DNA of 64,000 nucleotides from Anaerobutyricum hallii DSM 3353 (GTDB taxonomy: Bacteria; Bacillota; Clostridia; Lachnospirales; Lachnospiraceae), in NCBI RefSeq assembly GCF_000173975.1, contig NZ_ACEP01000047.1, positions 1-64,000 of the forward strand, in the 5' to 3' direction. Positions 45,840 through 55,479 of this stretch are shown here, piece by piece. Made by a program: the position numbers and the translations under genes. Under the pieces are notes generated by a model. That model was not told the DNA's origin and made no database searches. It saw nothing but the letters and a program-made list of their open reading frames with translations. Position 1 is the stretch's first letter. Each line of letters starts with the position of its first letter.

Positions 45840-47288
45840 TTATATTCCGTCTCTCAGCAGATACAACCAGTATCCAAAACTTCCAGTTTTCATACGATTC
45901 TCTGTAAGTGATAAAAATACTGGAAACTGATAAATTTCTGCCATATATTTTTCCCGATTCTCATAAATTCCCGGCACACCGATACAGTAGCGTTCTTCTC
46001 CTGCGTACCTTACTTTTCCTGCCAGAATATGATGATATCTCCCATATCCTTTCAAAAGGAACTGATTGCTTTTAAGTACGCTGGCTTCTTCCCCAAACTG
46101 TGCCAAATCCGCGGTTGAAATCCTGCATCCTTCATAAAAAGCGGTATTAAAAATATTGTCCACAGAAGGGTTCTTTTTCATTGCATTTATCCACATTTTT
46201 TCAAAATTATCAACAACAGAAGTGGCTTCTGGCTCAGTTTCTGCTTCTATTTTTATTTGGGGTTCTATTTCGGAGTCAATCTTCAACTCTGATTTTGATT
46301 CCATTTCAGCATCAGTCTTTAACTCTGATTTTGATTCTATTTCAGAATCTGTCTTCAACTCTGATTTTGATTCCATTTCAGCATCAGTCTTTAACTCTGA
46401 TTTTGATTCTATTTCAGAATCTGTCTTCAACTCTGATTTTGATTCTATTTCAGAATCTGTCTTTAACTCTGATTTTAGTTCTAGTTCAGATTTATTTTTT
46501 GATTCAATACCATCTTCTGAAAATTCTTTTATTTTAACACTTTCTTCTATATTTGTATTATTGCTATGTGCTATATCATTTTCTGAATCAGGCAAGTTTT
46601 CCTCTGATTTTATGTTCTCTATCTTATTCTCAGCTCTCTTTTGAAAATCCTTTTCCTCAAAACTCTCTGTGTTTATCTGACCTTTTTTTTCTAAAATATT
46701 TTCCTCTAATTCTTGTTGCTCCTGTAACATTTCATCAGTAATATTTCTTGTTGATACTTTTTGTTTTTCTGACATCTTATCTGGAAGAATCTTTTCTGTC
46801 TCTGTCTGTTTTTCTGATATTTTACCAGCAATATCTTTTCCAGATTTATTTTCCTGCATTTGAGATTTATCTTTTGCAGAATTCACAATCTTATGCCACC
46901 GAAGAGGCTCCAAAGTTTCTGTCGGAATTTCCTCTCCAATCCATACACTTCCGTAATAAAAAGCATCCTGATAATAAAGTAATACTCCCGACTGTCCTTT
47001 TATCCGAAAACCAGCCGGAAGCATAGCTGCAGGGTAGGTCAAATGTATTTCTTCCTTATGTTCTTGCGTAATGAGTGTGTCTAACTGCCAGACTTGCCAG
47101 CTTTCTCCCTGCCGCTCATAAAAACATAATTTAAGCTCCATTCCCTGCAATAAACGCTCATCGTCTATCTGAATCGTCAGTTTAAGGCTGCCTGACTTTT
47201 GTTCTGCCTTAACAAACCCGAAGCATTCCTTTTTCTCTGCCTTTTCATAACGATACAAATAAGAAAGTATCCTTTGATAATCTGCCAT
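45840..47288 (-). CDS. Acidic repeat protein of unknown function
   Basis: About 482 residues. The N-terminal ~130 residues (DYQRILSYLYRYEKAEKKEC ... SGSLKLTIQIDDERLLQG) look like a beta-rich domain. The middle (~150-370) is low-complexity and charged, with six 12-residue repeats of the type SELKTDSEIESK. The C-terminal ~110 residues (FEKMWINAMKKNPSVDNIFN, then GRYHHILAGKV and GVPGIYENREKYMAEIYQFP) form a conserved-looking domain that I think is uncharacterised in Lachnospiraceae (possibly DUF6128). No signal peptide or membrane helix. ATG at 47288 with AAGGAG upstream. Confidence 0.75.
   Translation of the reverse strand: MADYQRILSYLYRYEKAEKKECFGFVKAEQKSGSLKLTIQIDDERLLQGMELKLCFYERQGESWQVWQLDTLITQEHKEEIHLTYPAAMLPAGFRIKGQSGVLLYYQDAFYYGSVWIGEEIPTETLEPLRWHKIVNSAKDKSQMQENKSGKDIAGKISEKQTETEKILPDKMSEKQKVSTRNITDEMLQEQQELEENILEKKGQINTESFEEKDFQKRAENKIENIKSEENLPDSENDIAHSNNTNIEESVKIKEFSEDGIESKNKSELELKSELKTDSEIESKSELKTDSEIESKSELKTDAEMESKSELKTDSEIESKSELKTDAEMESKSELKIDSEIEPQIKIEAETEPEATSVVDNFEKMWINAMKKNPSVDNIFNTAFYEGCRISTADLAQFGEEASVLKSNQFLLKGYGRYHHILAGKVRYAGEERYCIGVPGIYENREKYMAEIYQFPVFLSLTENRMKTGSFGYWLYLLRDGI
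46263..46490 (-). repeat. 36-bp tandem repeats in coding sequence
   Basis: Units beginning AACTCTGATTTTGATTC start at 46285, 46321, 46357, 46393, 46429 and 46465, exactly 36 bp apart, with a partial unit before them. Two alternating sub-types (TCAGCATCAGTC and TCAGAATCTGTC) show that pairs of units were duplicated. Confidence 0.9.
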
Positions 47289-47337
47289 GATGATACTCCT
47301 TTTTTCACTAATGTATTCTACAGAATGACTTTTATGC

Positions 47338-47411
47338 CACCAAATATCCTGTAAAAATATACCGCAAATTGGGACGTGCAGATTGCAGGAATAATTTTTC
47401 AAACACGCTCT
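47338..47411. repeat. Family A repeat, right half
   Basis: ATACCGCAAATTGGGACGTG, CAGATTGCAGGAATAA and TTTTTCAAACACGCTCTTA match the right half of the copy at 59083. It ends on the rsmA stop codon (TAA from ...CTCTTA read on the minus strand). Confidence 0.75.
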
Positions 47412-48271
47412 TATCTTCCAAGAATATCCGATAACTTTGCAAACTCCTCTAAAGAAAGCTTTTCTCCACGAATTGTCGGAGTAAGTCCCATCTCTTCAAG
47501 CGCCGCTACTGTCTTTTCCTTTGGAATACGAAGTTCGCTTGAATTATAAAGTCCGTTCTGCAGCGTTTTTCTTCTCTGATTAAAAGAAGCACGAATAATC
47601 TTAAACATAAATGCGGAATCATTTACCTTAACTGGTTTTTCCTGATAACGAGTTAAACGGATAACTGCAGAACCAACCGCAGGTCTTGGAATAAAGCAGT
47701 TTGGCGGTACATTTGCCACGATATATGGTTCTGCATAATACTGTACTGCTAAAGAAAGAGCACCATAATCCTTTGTTCCCGGGCCTACCTGCATACGGTC
47801 AGCGACTTCTTTCTGCACCATAACTGTAATAGAGTCCAGTGGTACTTCACTCTCAAATAACCCCATAATAATTGGTGTTGTAATATAGTAAGGCAGGTTC
47901 GCAACGACTTTAATTGGTTTTCCACCATTCTTTTCTTCTGCAATCTTGCGAATATCTACCTTTAAAATATCTTCGTTCAATACTGTAACGTTATCATATT
48001 CCTTTAAAGTATCCTCCAGAATTGGAATCAGCTTTGTATCAATCTCTACCGCAACAACTTCCCTTGCCGCCTCCGCAAGATACTGCGTCATCGTTCCAAT
48101 TCCCGGTCCGATTTCTAAAACAAAATCATCCTTTCCAATCTCTGCTGCACCAATAATTTTATCGAGTACATGCGTATCAATCAAAAAGTTCTGTCCATAT
48201 TTTTTCTGAAAATTAAATCCATACCGCTGTAAAACTGCAATCGTTTCCTGCGGGTTTCCTAAATTCGCCAT
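47411..48271 (-). CDS. rsmA: 16S rRNA (adenine1518/1519-N6)-dimethyltransferase
   Basis: 286 residues. RsmA/KsgA dimethylates two adenines in the 3' hairpin of 16S rRNA during small-subunit assembly. SAM site: FVLEIGPGIGTMTQYLAEAA; catalytic motif NLPYYITTPI; further VVAVEIDTKLIPIL and NQRRKTLQNGLY. ATG at 48271 has AAGGAGGT 4 bp upstream. metG, tatD and rsmA follow each other on the minus strand as in many Firmicutes, but rnmV, usually between tatD and rsmA, is absent and a long hairpin lies there instead. Confidence 0.95.
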   Translation of the reverse strand: MANLGNPQETIAVLQRYGFNFQKKYGQNFLIDTHVLDKIIGAAEIGKDDFVLEIGPGIGTMTQYLAEAAREVVAVEIDTKLIPILEDTLKEYDNVTVLNEDILKVDIRKIAEEKNGGKPIKVVANLPYYITTPIIMGLFESEVPLDSITVMVQKEVADRMQVGPGTKDYGALSLAVQYYAEPYIVANVPPNCFIPRPAVGSAVIRLTRYQEKPVKVNDSAFMFKIIRASFNQRRKTLQNGLYNSSELRIPKEKTVAALEEMGLTPTIRGEKLSLEEFAKLSDILGR

Positions 48272-48438
48272 AAGACCTCCTTGGGCTGTCATAAGATTTT
48301 GAAAGCAATTTTATATTTGGGGAATCAATGTTGAAGTCTTCCCCTTAAATTTTTACTTAGTTTCTCTATAATAAGATAATAATACATGAAATGGATATCT
48401 CATTCAAGAGACGAAATCAAGAAAGGGACAATATGTAA

Positions 48439-48546
48439 AAGAGAAAGAATCCATATCTGTGGCCTGGGAGCAAGTGTTGGATGCGAGCGGCTAAGCGAAC
48501 ATTCAACACGCCGCGACGAAAGTCACAGATATGGATTCTTTCTCTT
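48439..48546. repeat. Long hairpin repeat, copy 4
   Basis: AAGAGAAAGAATCCATATCTGTG pairs with CACAGATATGGATTCTTTCTCTT. The core is in the reverse sense (GGAGCAAGTGTTGGATGCGAG ... AACATTCAACACGCC), with its own inner stem. The flank CAGAGTTCGTCTGTCC equals that of copy 2. It lies between rsmA and tatD; its tail TAATGAATTAA encodes the last residues and stop of tatD. Confidence 0.85.
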
Positions 48547-48573
48547 CCAGAGTTCGTCTGTCCTTCTGTTCTC

Positions 48574-49344
48574 CTAATGAATTAACCCATACAATCTCTG
48601 AGCATTTTCATAGGTTACATTTTCTACTTCTTCCGCTGTAATTTCCTTAAGTCTTGCGATTTCTTCAATCACCAGCGGCAGATATGCAGAGCTATTTCGC
48701 TTTCCTCTGTGTGGTGCTGGTGCAAGGTAAGGGCAGTCGGTTTCTACTACAATACACTCTAATGGAATTGCCTTTACAACTTCCTTCAGCACACGGGAAT
48801 TTTTAAAGGTAACGACACCTCCTACACCAATGTAATAACCCATTTTTACATATTCTTTTGCCATTTCAGCAGAACCGGAAAAGCAATGAATTACACCGCC
48901 TGTCGTTCCGGCGTGTTCCTTTTTCATAATGTCAAATGTATCCTGCGATGCGTCTCTGCTATGTATAATTACAGGAAGTTTTTCCTCTGTTGCAAGATGA
49001 AGCTGTCTGATAAGCCACTCCTGCTGTACTTCTTTTGGCTCTACATTCCAGTGATAATCAAGACCAATCTCTCCGACTGCCACGATTTTATCCCTGTGAC
49101 AATATTCCCGAAGCTGCTCCATCCGTTCCTCATTAAGTTCACCAACATGGTCTGGATGAATTCCGGCTGCACCGTACATAAAAGGTACTTTCGAAATAAG
49201 TTCTAAGGTATCCATCAGGTCTTTCCAGCTTGCACTGACATTGACAACCTGTGTCACGCCAGCATCTTTTAGCGATTCGAGAACGACCGCTCTATCTGCA
49301 TCAAACTGTTTATCATTATAATGAGAATGTGTATCAAAAATCAT
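48574..49344 (-). CDS. tatD: TatD-family metal-dependent DNase
   Basis: 256 residues. Metal-binding motifs of the TatD amidohydrolase-like barrel: IFDTHSHYNDKQFD, AVGEIGLDYHWN, VIIHSRDASQ, VIHCFSG and VVETDCPYLAPAPHRGKRN. Members are 3'-5' nucleases linked to DNA repair or RNA quality control. I chose the ATG at 49344 with AAAGAGGT before it. The final LIH residues and stop are encoded by the repeat tail. Confidence 0.93.
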   Translation of the reverse strand: MIFDTHSHYNDKQFDADRAVVLESLKDAGVTQVVNVSASWKDLMDTLELISKVPFMYGAAGIHPDHVGELNEERMEQLREYCHRDKIVAVGEIGLDYHWNVEPKEVQQEWLIRQLHLATEEKLPVIIHSRDASQDTFDIMKKEHAGTTGGVIHCFSGSAEMAKEYVKMGYYIGVGGVVTFKNSRVLKEVVKAIPLECIVVETDCPYLAPAPHRGKRNSSAYLPLVIEEIARLKEITAEEVENVTYENAQRLYGLIH

Positions 49345-49383
49345 AGTATACCTCTTTAATCCCTGGTTTGCCACAGGGAAAAT

Positions 49384-49519
49384 AGACGCTCCCGAAGAGA
49401 GAAGATACCCTATAGCTGTGACCTTAGACCAAGGGTTGGATGCGAGCGTTTAAGCGAACATTCAACCTGCAGCGACGAAAGTCACAAATATAGGGTATTG
49501 CCTCTCTTCGGGAGCGTCT
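49384..49519. repeat. Long hairpin repeat, copy 5
   Basis: AGACGCTCCCGAAGAGAG pairs with CTCTCTTCGGGAGCGTCT, then a few mismatches, then TACCCTATA / TATAGGGTA. The core contains GGGTTGGATGCGAGCG and AACATTCAACCTGC. It sits between metG and tatD, so it may attenuate transcription within the operon. Confidence 0.85.
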
Positions 49520-49547
49520 CCCCTGCCTGCGGCAACTCAGAATTTAA

Positions 49548-51512
49548 TTAACAAATCTCTGCGCCTGCTGGCATCTTCTTCTCTGGTACCATCAGGGATA
49601 ATTCCCCATTTTCGTCCTCTGCGCATAAGAGCATACCTTCAGAAAGTACACCGGCTAATTTCGCAGGTTTTAAGTTTACAAGAACCATAACCTTCTTACC
49701 AACCATTTCTTCTGCGCTATAATGTTTCTTAATACCGGAAACAATCTGTTTTACCTGGCTGCCAATCTTAACCTGGGAGCAGAGAAGCTTTTTAGACTTC
49801 TTTACTTCTTCGCAGGCAATGATTTCACCAACCTGGAACTGCATTTTTTCGAAATCATCAAATGTGATTTCTTCTTTTGGTTCGATGTCGATTACTGGTT
49901 CGTCATCTTTTTTCTCTTCTTCAGCTGGAGCCTGTCTTGAAGCATTCATCTCGTCTACTTTTGCCTGTACTTCTTTTGCATCAAGTCTTGCAAAAAGGAT
50001 TTCTGGCTTGTCTGTTACTTTCTTTCCAGATTCGTAAAGACCGAACATTTCAAGTTCGTCCATAGTTCTTTCGGAAGAATTAAGCTGTGCAAAAATTCTT
50101 TCTGCCGTTTCTGGCATAAATGGAGAAAGTAAAGAAGCACCGATTGTAATGCTTTCTACTAAATTGTAAAGAACTGTAGCAAGTCTGTCCTGTTTTGCAG
50201 GATCTTTTGCTAAAGCCCATGGCATTGTCTCATCAATGTACTTGTTACAACGTTTAAATAAGTTAAAGATTTCTGTCATAGCATCTGCAACTCTGAGCTT
50301 AGACATACATTTTATTACTTTATGCTTTGTATCTAATGCTACGTCCATAAGATTCTTATCAAATCCATCTGTCACTCCACTGTTAGCTACAACTCCGCCA
50401 AAGTATTTATTAGACATGGAAATTGTACGGTTTACAAGGTTTCCAAGTGTATTGGCAAGGTCAGAATTCATACGTTCTACTAAGAGATCCCATGTGATTA
50501 CACCATCGTTCTCAAATGGCATCTCGTGAAGTACAAAGTAACGAACAGCATCTACACCGAATAAATCTACGAGGTCATCTGCGTAAATTACATTACCTTT
50601 GGATTTACTCATCTTGCCGTCACCCTGTAATAACCAAGGATGTCCAAATACCTGTTTTGGAAGTGGAAGATCTAATGCCATTAAAAAGATTGGCCAGTAA
50701 ATTGTATGGAAACGTATAATATCTTTACCGATCAGATGTAAGTCTGCTGGCCAGTATTTCTTAAATAATTCTCCACTTTCACCATCGCAGTCATATCCAA
50801 GGCCTGTGATATAGTTTGTTAATGCATCAAGCCATACATAAACAACGTGCTTTGGATCAAAGTCTACAGGAATACCCCATGAGAAAGAAGTACGGGATAC
50901 ACATAAGTCCTGAAGTCCTGGTAAAAGGAAGTTGTTCATCATCTCGTTCTTACGGGATTCTGGCTGAATAAAATCAGGGTTATCATTAATATACTGAATC
51001 AGACGGTCAGCGTATTTGCTCATACGGAAGAAATAAGCCTCTTCCTTTGCAGGCTGGCATGGACGGCCACAGTCTGGACACTTGCCATCTACTAACTGAG
51101 ATTCTGTGAAGAAAGATTCACATGGTGTACAGTACATTCCTTCATAATGTCCCTTGTAAATGTCACCCTTATCGTAAAGCTTCTTAAAGATCTTCTGAAC
51201 CTGTTTTTCGTGATCCTCATCTGTTGTACGGATAAACTTATCGTAAGATGTGTTCATTAAATCCCAGATTCTCTTGATTTCTCCTGCTGTGTTATCAACA
51301 AATTCCTTTGGAGAAATTCCAGCTTCTGCTGCCTTTAACTCGATTTTCTGACCATGTTCATCTGTTCCTGTCTGGAAACGTACATCATAGCCTTCTTTTC
51401 TCTTAAATCTTGCAATTGCATCTGCTAAAACAATCTCATATGTGTTACCAATATGAGGTTTGCCGGATGTGTAAGCAATTGCAGTTGTAATGTAATATGG
51501 TTTCTTACTCAT
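49548..51512 (-). CDS. metG: Methionyl-tRNA synthetase
   Basis: 654 residues. Class I motifs AYTSGKPHIGNTYE (HIGH equivalent) and GDGKMSKSKGNV. A zinc knuckle CTPCESFFTESQ ... CPDCGRPC follows the pattern of the B. subtilis type. A C-terminal EMAP-like tRNA-binding domain (FDDFEKMQFQVGEIIACEEV ... NLKPAKLAGVLSEGMLLCAE) closes it. AGGAGGT before the ATG. The stop overlaps a TTAATTAAATTC tail beside hairpin copy 5. I see no T-box leader upstream. Confidence 0.96.
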   Translation of the reverse strand: MSKKPYYITTAIAYTSGKPHIGNTYEIVLADAIARFKRKEGYDVRFQTGTDEHGQKIELKAAEAGISPKEFVDNTAGEIKRIWDLMNTSYDKFIRTTDEDHEKQVQKIFKKLYDKGDIYKGHYEGMYCTPCESFFTESQLVDGKCPDCGRPCQPAKEEAYFFRMSKYADRLIQYINDNPDFIQPESRKNEMMNNFLLPGLQDLCVSRTSFSWGIPVDFDPKHVVYVWLDALTNYITGLGYDCDGESGELFKKYWPADLHLIGKDIIRFHTIYWPIFLMALDLPLPKQVFGHPWLLQGDGKMSKSKGNVIYADDLVDLFGVDAVRYFVLHEMPFENDGVITWDLLVERMNSDLANTLGNLVNRTISMSNKYFGGVVANSGVTDGFDKNLMDVALDTKHKVIKCMSKLRVADAMTEIFNLFKRCNKYIDETMPWALAKDPAKQDRLATVLYNLVESITIGASLLSPFMPETAERIFAQLNSSERTMDELEMFGLYESGKKVTDKPEILFARLDAKEVQAKVDEMNASRQAPAEEEKKDDEPVIDIEPKEEITFDDFEKMQFQVGEIIACEEVKKSKKLLCSQVKIGSQVKQIVSGIKKHYSAEEMVGKKVMVLVNLKPAKLAGVLSEGMLLCAEDENGELSLMVPEKKMPAGAEIC

Positions 51513-51576
51513 TTATCTATTATACCTCCTATGCAACCTGTGTCATTAGGTCTGTTATCTGTTCGTCAACTTTCCT

Positions 51577-51610
51577 TAATGTACCCTTAGAATCTTTTAT
51601 CCCTGATTTA
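51577..51610 (+). repeat. Family B repeat, relic
   Basis: TTAATGTACCCTTAGAATCTTTTATCCCTGATTTA resembles the first 35 bp of family B, in the same orientation, about 175 bp before the DUF885 gene. Confidence 0.45.
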
Positions 51611-51785
51611 TACAGCAATTGTATTTACAGGGTAATTTTGCGCGTACATATTATTATAGAATAAATCCGAATATTCGTCTATGGTTATTTTTCTGAAAAA
51701 CTAATAGTTTTCCTGTATAATTCATAGTATAATACCAAATACTTTTTATCTTCCGATATAAAAATGCTATCAAAGGAGGCCGACT

Positions 51786-53612
51786 ATGAAGAAAAATCAT
51801 CGCAGACCATTGTCTAAAGCACTATTTACCCACTTGTTTTTTCTACTTCTTATCCTTATTTGCGGAGTCAGTTTAGCAGGTTGTGGACAATCCAGTGCAC
51901 ATAATTCTTCAAAGCAGAAAAAATTTGACCAGTTTCTTGATTCCTGCTTTAAAGAATTCGCTACCGAAAACACAATTACTTTGCATTTTAAACTCTCTGA
52001 TCCGTCTTCTTACGGTATTAAAAAGGAACCCTCTCCCACTTATGGAGAGCTTTCTTCGAATACGGCAAAGAAAAACTGCAAACGTTCAAAACAACTTCTT
52101 CAAGAACTTTATACTTTTCCAACAAGCAGCCTGACAAAAGAACAGAAACTTACCTGGCAGATTTTTCAGGATTATCTAAATGAAACTATTATGAGTGAAA
52201 AATATATTCTTTATTCTTCTCCTTTCGGTGCAGATGGATTACCTTCGGATATTCCTGTAACTCTTTCCGAATATCGTTTTGACAACGAAAAAGATATTAA
52301 AGATTATTTATCACTTGTAAATCAAATTCCAGAACTTTTTACGCAGGTTCTTGATTTTGAGGAAGAGCGCCGTAACGCAGATATTGTAAGCCCTGATTTT
52401 GTAATCTCTGATACTATCGACCAGATTAACCAATTTTTAAATGCAAGCGAAGAAAATAATCTTCTCGTTGAAAGTTTTGAGGAACGTCTGGATTCCCTTG
52501 ATACTTTAAGTGAAGATCAGAAAGCAAGCTACACCGCAAATAACCGATTACTCATTACAAATAAAGTATTTCCCGCATATGAGCATTTAAAAACTGCTTT
52601 ACAGGTCTCTACAGGCAGCAAACATACTACATCTGATAACAGCACAAAAGAGAGACTCTGCGAATATGAAAATGGCCAGGACTACTATCGTTTTCTTCTC
52701 CAGTCCGATGTCGGAACAGACATGTCCCCGGAAGAATGTATCACAGCTTTGGAAACACAGTTAAAAGATACGATAAAAGATATTTCTTCCCTGACAACAC
52801 AAAATAAAGACCTGTATACAGAATATCTCAGTGCGGTTCCGACACTTTCAAAACCAAAGGAAATCATGGAGCAGTTAAAAGACGATTCTCTTGTGGATTT
52901 CCCGGAAATAAAGAACATTTCTTATGAATTAAAAAATGTTCCTAACGCTCTTTCCGGCACTTCCGCCTGTGCATTTTATCTTGTACCTCCAATTGACAGT
53001 AAAAATGCAAATATTATTTACATCAATAACAACCGTGTGGAGTCCAACGAAATGTTTTCCACACTTGCCCATGAAGGCTATCCGGGACATTTATACCAGA
53101 CGAATTATTTTTTAAGTACGAATCCTTCCCCTCTCCGTACATTTCTTCACTGTGACGGATATGACGAAGGATGGGGGACTTATGCCCAGTTATACAGCTA
53201 TAATTTTACAGAATTTAAAGATGTCGATGAAAAAACACAGGCACAGCTCCGCCAGCTATATCGGGATAATGACCTGCTCTCACTCTCCCTGTCCTCTCTG
53301 AGCGATTTATATGTAAATTATAAAAATTATGATGAAAATGCACTGGCCGATTATTTAAAGACTTACGGAATTGATAAATCCGCTACAAAACAACTTTACC
53401 AATACGTTATTGAAAATCCGGCTACTTATCTTTCTTACAGTATTGGATATTATGAATTAAACAAATTAGAAAAGGAGATGGCTGCCTCTCTTGGAAAATC
53501 ATTTAAAATTTCTGATTTTCATGAAGCAGTTCTGAATGTTGGTTCTTGCAATTTTGCAATTTTAAGGCAGGAAATAGAAAAGGAAACAGAAATTCTCAGC
53601 AAGGTCCCTTAA
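51786..53612 (+). CDS. DUF885-family lipoprotein, probable metallopeptidase
   Basis: 608 residues. A signal peptide with lipobox SLAGC (residues ~28-33) would anchor it outside the membrane. The DUF885 body has the zinc-site-like motif STLAHEGYPGHLYQTNYF (HExxPGH) and the downstream CDGYDEGWGTYAQLY, where the Glu may be the third ligand. Members are predicted carboxypeptidase-like enzymes. AAAGGAGG before the ATG; divergent from metG. Confidence 0.9.
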   Translation: MKKNHRRPLSKALFTHLFFLLLILICGVSLAGCGQSSAHNSSKQKKFDQFLDSCFKEFATENTITLHFKLSDPSSYGIKKEPSPTYGELSSNTAKKNCKRSKQLLQELYTFPTSSLTKEQKLTWQIFQDYLNETIMSEKYILYSSPFGADGLPSDIPVTLSEYRFDNEKDIKDYLSLVNQIPELFTQVLDFEEERRNADIVSPDFVISDTIDQINQFLNASEENNLLVESFEERLDSLDTLSEDQKASYTANNRLLITNKVFPAYEHLKTALQVSTGSKHTTSDNSTKERLCEYENGQDYYRFLLQSDVGTDMSPEECITALETQLKDTIKDISSLTTQNKDLYTEYLSAVPTLSKPKEIMEQLKDDSLVDFPEIKNISYELKNVPNALSGTSACAFYLVPPIDSKNANIIYINNNRVESNEMFSTLAHEGYPGHLYQTNYFLSTNPSPLRTFLHCDGYDEGWGTYAQLYSYNFTEFKDVDEKTQAQLRQLYRDNDLLSLSLSSLSDLYVNYKNYDENALADYLKTYGIDKSATKQLYQYVIENPATYLSYSIGYYELNKLEKEMAASLGKSFKISDFHEAVLNVGSCNFAILRQEIEKETEILSKVP

Positions 53613-53720
53613 AAATATTGCTTGTATACACGCGTTTTTTAAATATTTTAAATATTTTTACTCATAATTGGTCATTTTATTTGTTTTGAATAATTGACAT
53701 TTCAATCCTGCATTGTTATA

Positions 53721-53742
53721 CTAGAGCGTGTTTGAAAAAATA
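53721..53742. repeat. Family A repeat, single left end
   Basis: CTAGAGCGTGTTTGAAAAAATA with no partner, 40 bp upstream of the pckA promoter. Confidence 0.65.
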
Positions 53743-53780
53743 ATAGAATTTCATTATTGGGGATTTTTATTCTTTTTTCA

Positions 53781-53809
53781 TTGGAAAATCGACACAAAAA
53801 GTGTACAAT
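53781..53809 (+). promoter_or_regulatory. Likely promoter of pckA
   Basis: TTGGAA, a 17-bp spacer and TACAAT, about 60 bp before the start codon. The spacer region contains ACACAAAAAGTGT, an inverted repeat that could be an operator. Confidence 0.65.
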
Positions 53810-53871
53810 AGACAACGTACGCGATAAAAAGTACAACAGTTTAATTTAAATACAACTTAGGAGGTAATACT

Positions 53872-55458
53872 ATGGAAACATATGGTATCGAAAAACTTGG
53901 GATTGTGAATCCTAAAGCAGTTTACCGCAATTTAACACCTGCACAGTTAACAGAGGCAGCTTTAAGAAGAGGCGAGGGCAAGCTTTCTAACACTGGTGCA
54001 CTCGTTGTAACTACAGGTAAATATACAGGACGTTCTCCTAAAGATAAATTTATCGTTGATACTCCTTCTGTTCATGATGACATTGCATGGGGAAGCGTTA
54101 ACGTTCCTATCACTCAGGAGAAGTTCAATGCAATTCGTTCTAAAGTAATCGCTTACCTTCAGAACAGAGAAATCTTCATCTTTGATGGTATGGCTGGTGC
54201 TGATCCTGTCTGCACAAGAAAGTTCCGTATCATTAACGAATTAGCAAGCCAGAACCTTTTCATTCATGAACTCTTAATTCGTCCTACAGCAGAAGAATTA
54301 GAGAACTATGGCGAAGCTGATTTCACTATCTTCGTTGCACCTGGATTCAAATGTATTCCAGAAATCGACGGAACTCATTCTGAAGCAGCTATCATCGTTG
54401 ACTACGAACAGAAACAGGTAGTTATCTGTGGTTCCCAGTACTCAGGAGAGATTAAGAAGTCTGTATTCTCTGTAATGAACTTCTTAATGCCAAAAGAAGG
54501 TGTACTTCCAATGCACTGCTCCGCTAACATGGATCCAGAAACTCATGAGACAGCTGTATTCTTCGGTTTATCTGGAACAGGTAAGACTACTCTTTCTGCA
54601 GACCCTAACCGTAAATTAATCGGTGATGACGAACACGGCTGGTCTGACAGAGGTATCTTCAACTTCGAAGGCGGATGCTACGCTAAATGTATTAACTTAA
54701 GCGCAGAGAACGAACCGGAAATCTACAACGCTATCAAGTTCGGAAGCCTTGTAGAGAACGTTATCATGGATGACGAAACTCGCGAATTTGACTTTGATGA
54801 TGGATCTCTTACAGAGAATACTCGTGTAGGATACCCAGTTGATTATATTTCCAACGCACAGATTCCTGGTGTTGGCGGAATCCCTAAAGTAGTTATCTTC
54901 TTAACTGCTGATGCATTCGGTGTACTTCCTCCAATCTCCAGATTAGATGAGAACGCAGCTATGTACCACTTCGTAACAGGATTCACATCCAAACTTGCTG
55001 GTACAGAACGTGGAATCACAGAACCACAGCCAACATTCTCCACATTATTCGGTGAACCATTCATGCCAATGGATCCATCCGTATACGCTAACATGCTCGG
55101 AGAAAGAATTGAAAAATACAACACTAAAGTATATCTTGTTAACACAGGATGGACAGGTGGCCCTTACGGAGTAGGCAACCGTATGAAGTTAAAATACACT
55201 CGTGCAATGGTAACTGCAGCATTAAACGGAACATTTGATGACGTAGAGTACAAACATGATGAAGTATTTAACGTAGACATTCCTCAGACATGTCCTAACG
55301 TACCTTCTGAAATCATGAACCCTCGTGACACATGGGAAGATAAAGCTGCTTACGATGCACAGGCTAAGAAGCTTGCTAAGATGTTCCAGGATAACTTTAC
55401 TAAGAAATATCCTAATATGCCTAAGAATATTGCTGAGGCAGGACCAAAGGCTGATTAA
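53872..55458 (+). CDS. pckA: Phosphoenolpyruvate carboxykinase (ATP)
   Basis: 528 residues, the normal length. The enzyme interconverts oxaloacetate and PEP; in gut anaerobes it can run toward oxaloacetate. Motifs: TGRSPKDKFIVDTPS, Walker A FFGLSGTGKTTLSADPNRKL, kinase-2-type IGDDEHGWSDRGIFNFEGGC, and the adenine-binding region NTRVGYPVDYI. TAGGAGGT upstream. Codon use looks strongly biased, as in a highly expressed gene. A 116-bp hairpin follows. Confidence 0.97.
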   Translation: METYGIEKLGIVNPKAVYRNLTPAQLTEAALRRGEGKLSNTGALVVTTGKYTGRSPKDKFIVDTPSVHDDIAWGSVNVPITQEKFNAIRSKVIAYLQNREIFIFDGMAGADPVCTRKFRIINELASQNLFIHELLIRPTAEELENYGEADFTIFVAPGFKCIPEIDGTHSEAAIIVDYEQKQVVICGSQYSGEIKKSVFSVMNFLMPKEGVLPMHCSANMDPETHETAVFFGLSGTGKTTLSADPNRKLIGDDEHGWSDRGIFNFEGGCYAKCINLSAENEPEIYNAIKFGSLVENVIMDDETREFDFDDGSLTENTRVGYPVDYISNAQIPGVGGIPKVVIFLTADAFGVLPPISRLDENAAMYHFVTGFTSKLAGTERGITEPQPTFSTLFGEPFMPMDPSVYANMLGERIEKYNTKVYLVNTGWTGGPYGVGNRMKLKYTRAMVTAALNGTFDDVEYKHDEVFNVDIPQTCPNVPSEIMNPRDTWEDKAAYDAQAKKLAKMFQDNFTKKYPNMPKNIAEAGPKAD

Positions 55459-55479
55459 TAATTCTTAGGCTAACAGACA

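Noticed and set aside
46263-46490. Possible CRISPR array (regular 36-bp repeats)
   Set aside because: The units are directly tandem with no unique spacers, and they are in frame inside a protein gene.
46156-46644. Plus-strand Ser/Phe-rich frames opposite the acidic repeat gene
   Set aside because: They are the complement of the 36-bp repeats and lack a start signal.
51513-51785. T-box or other riboswitch in front of metG
   Set aside because: No T-box consensus or specifier stem is visible on the minus strand; only a family B relic and AT-rich sequence.
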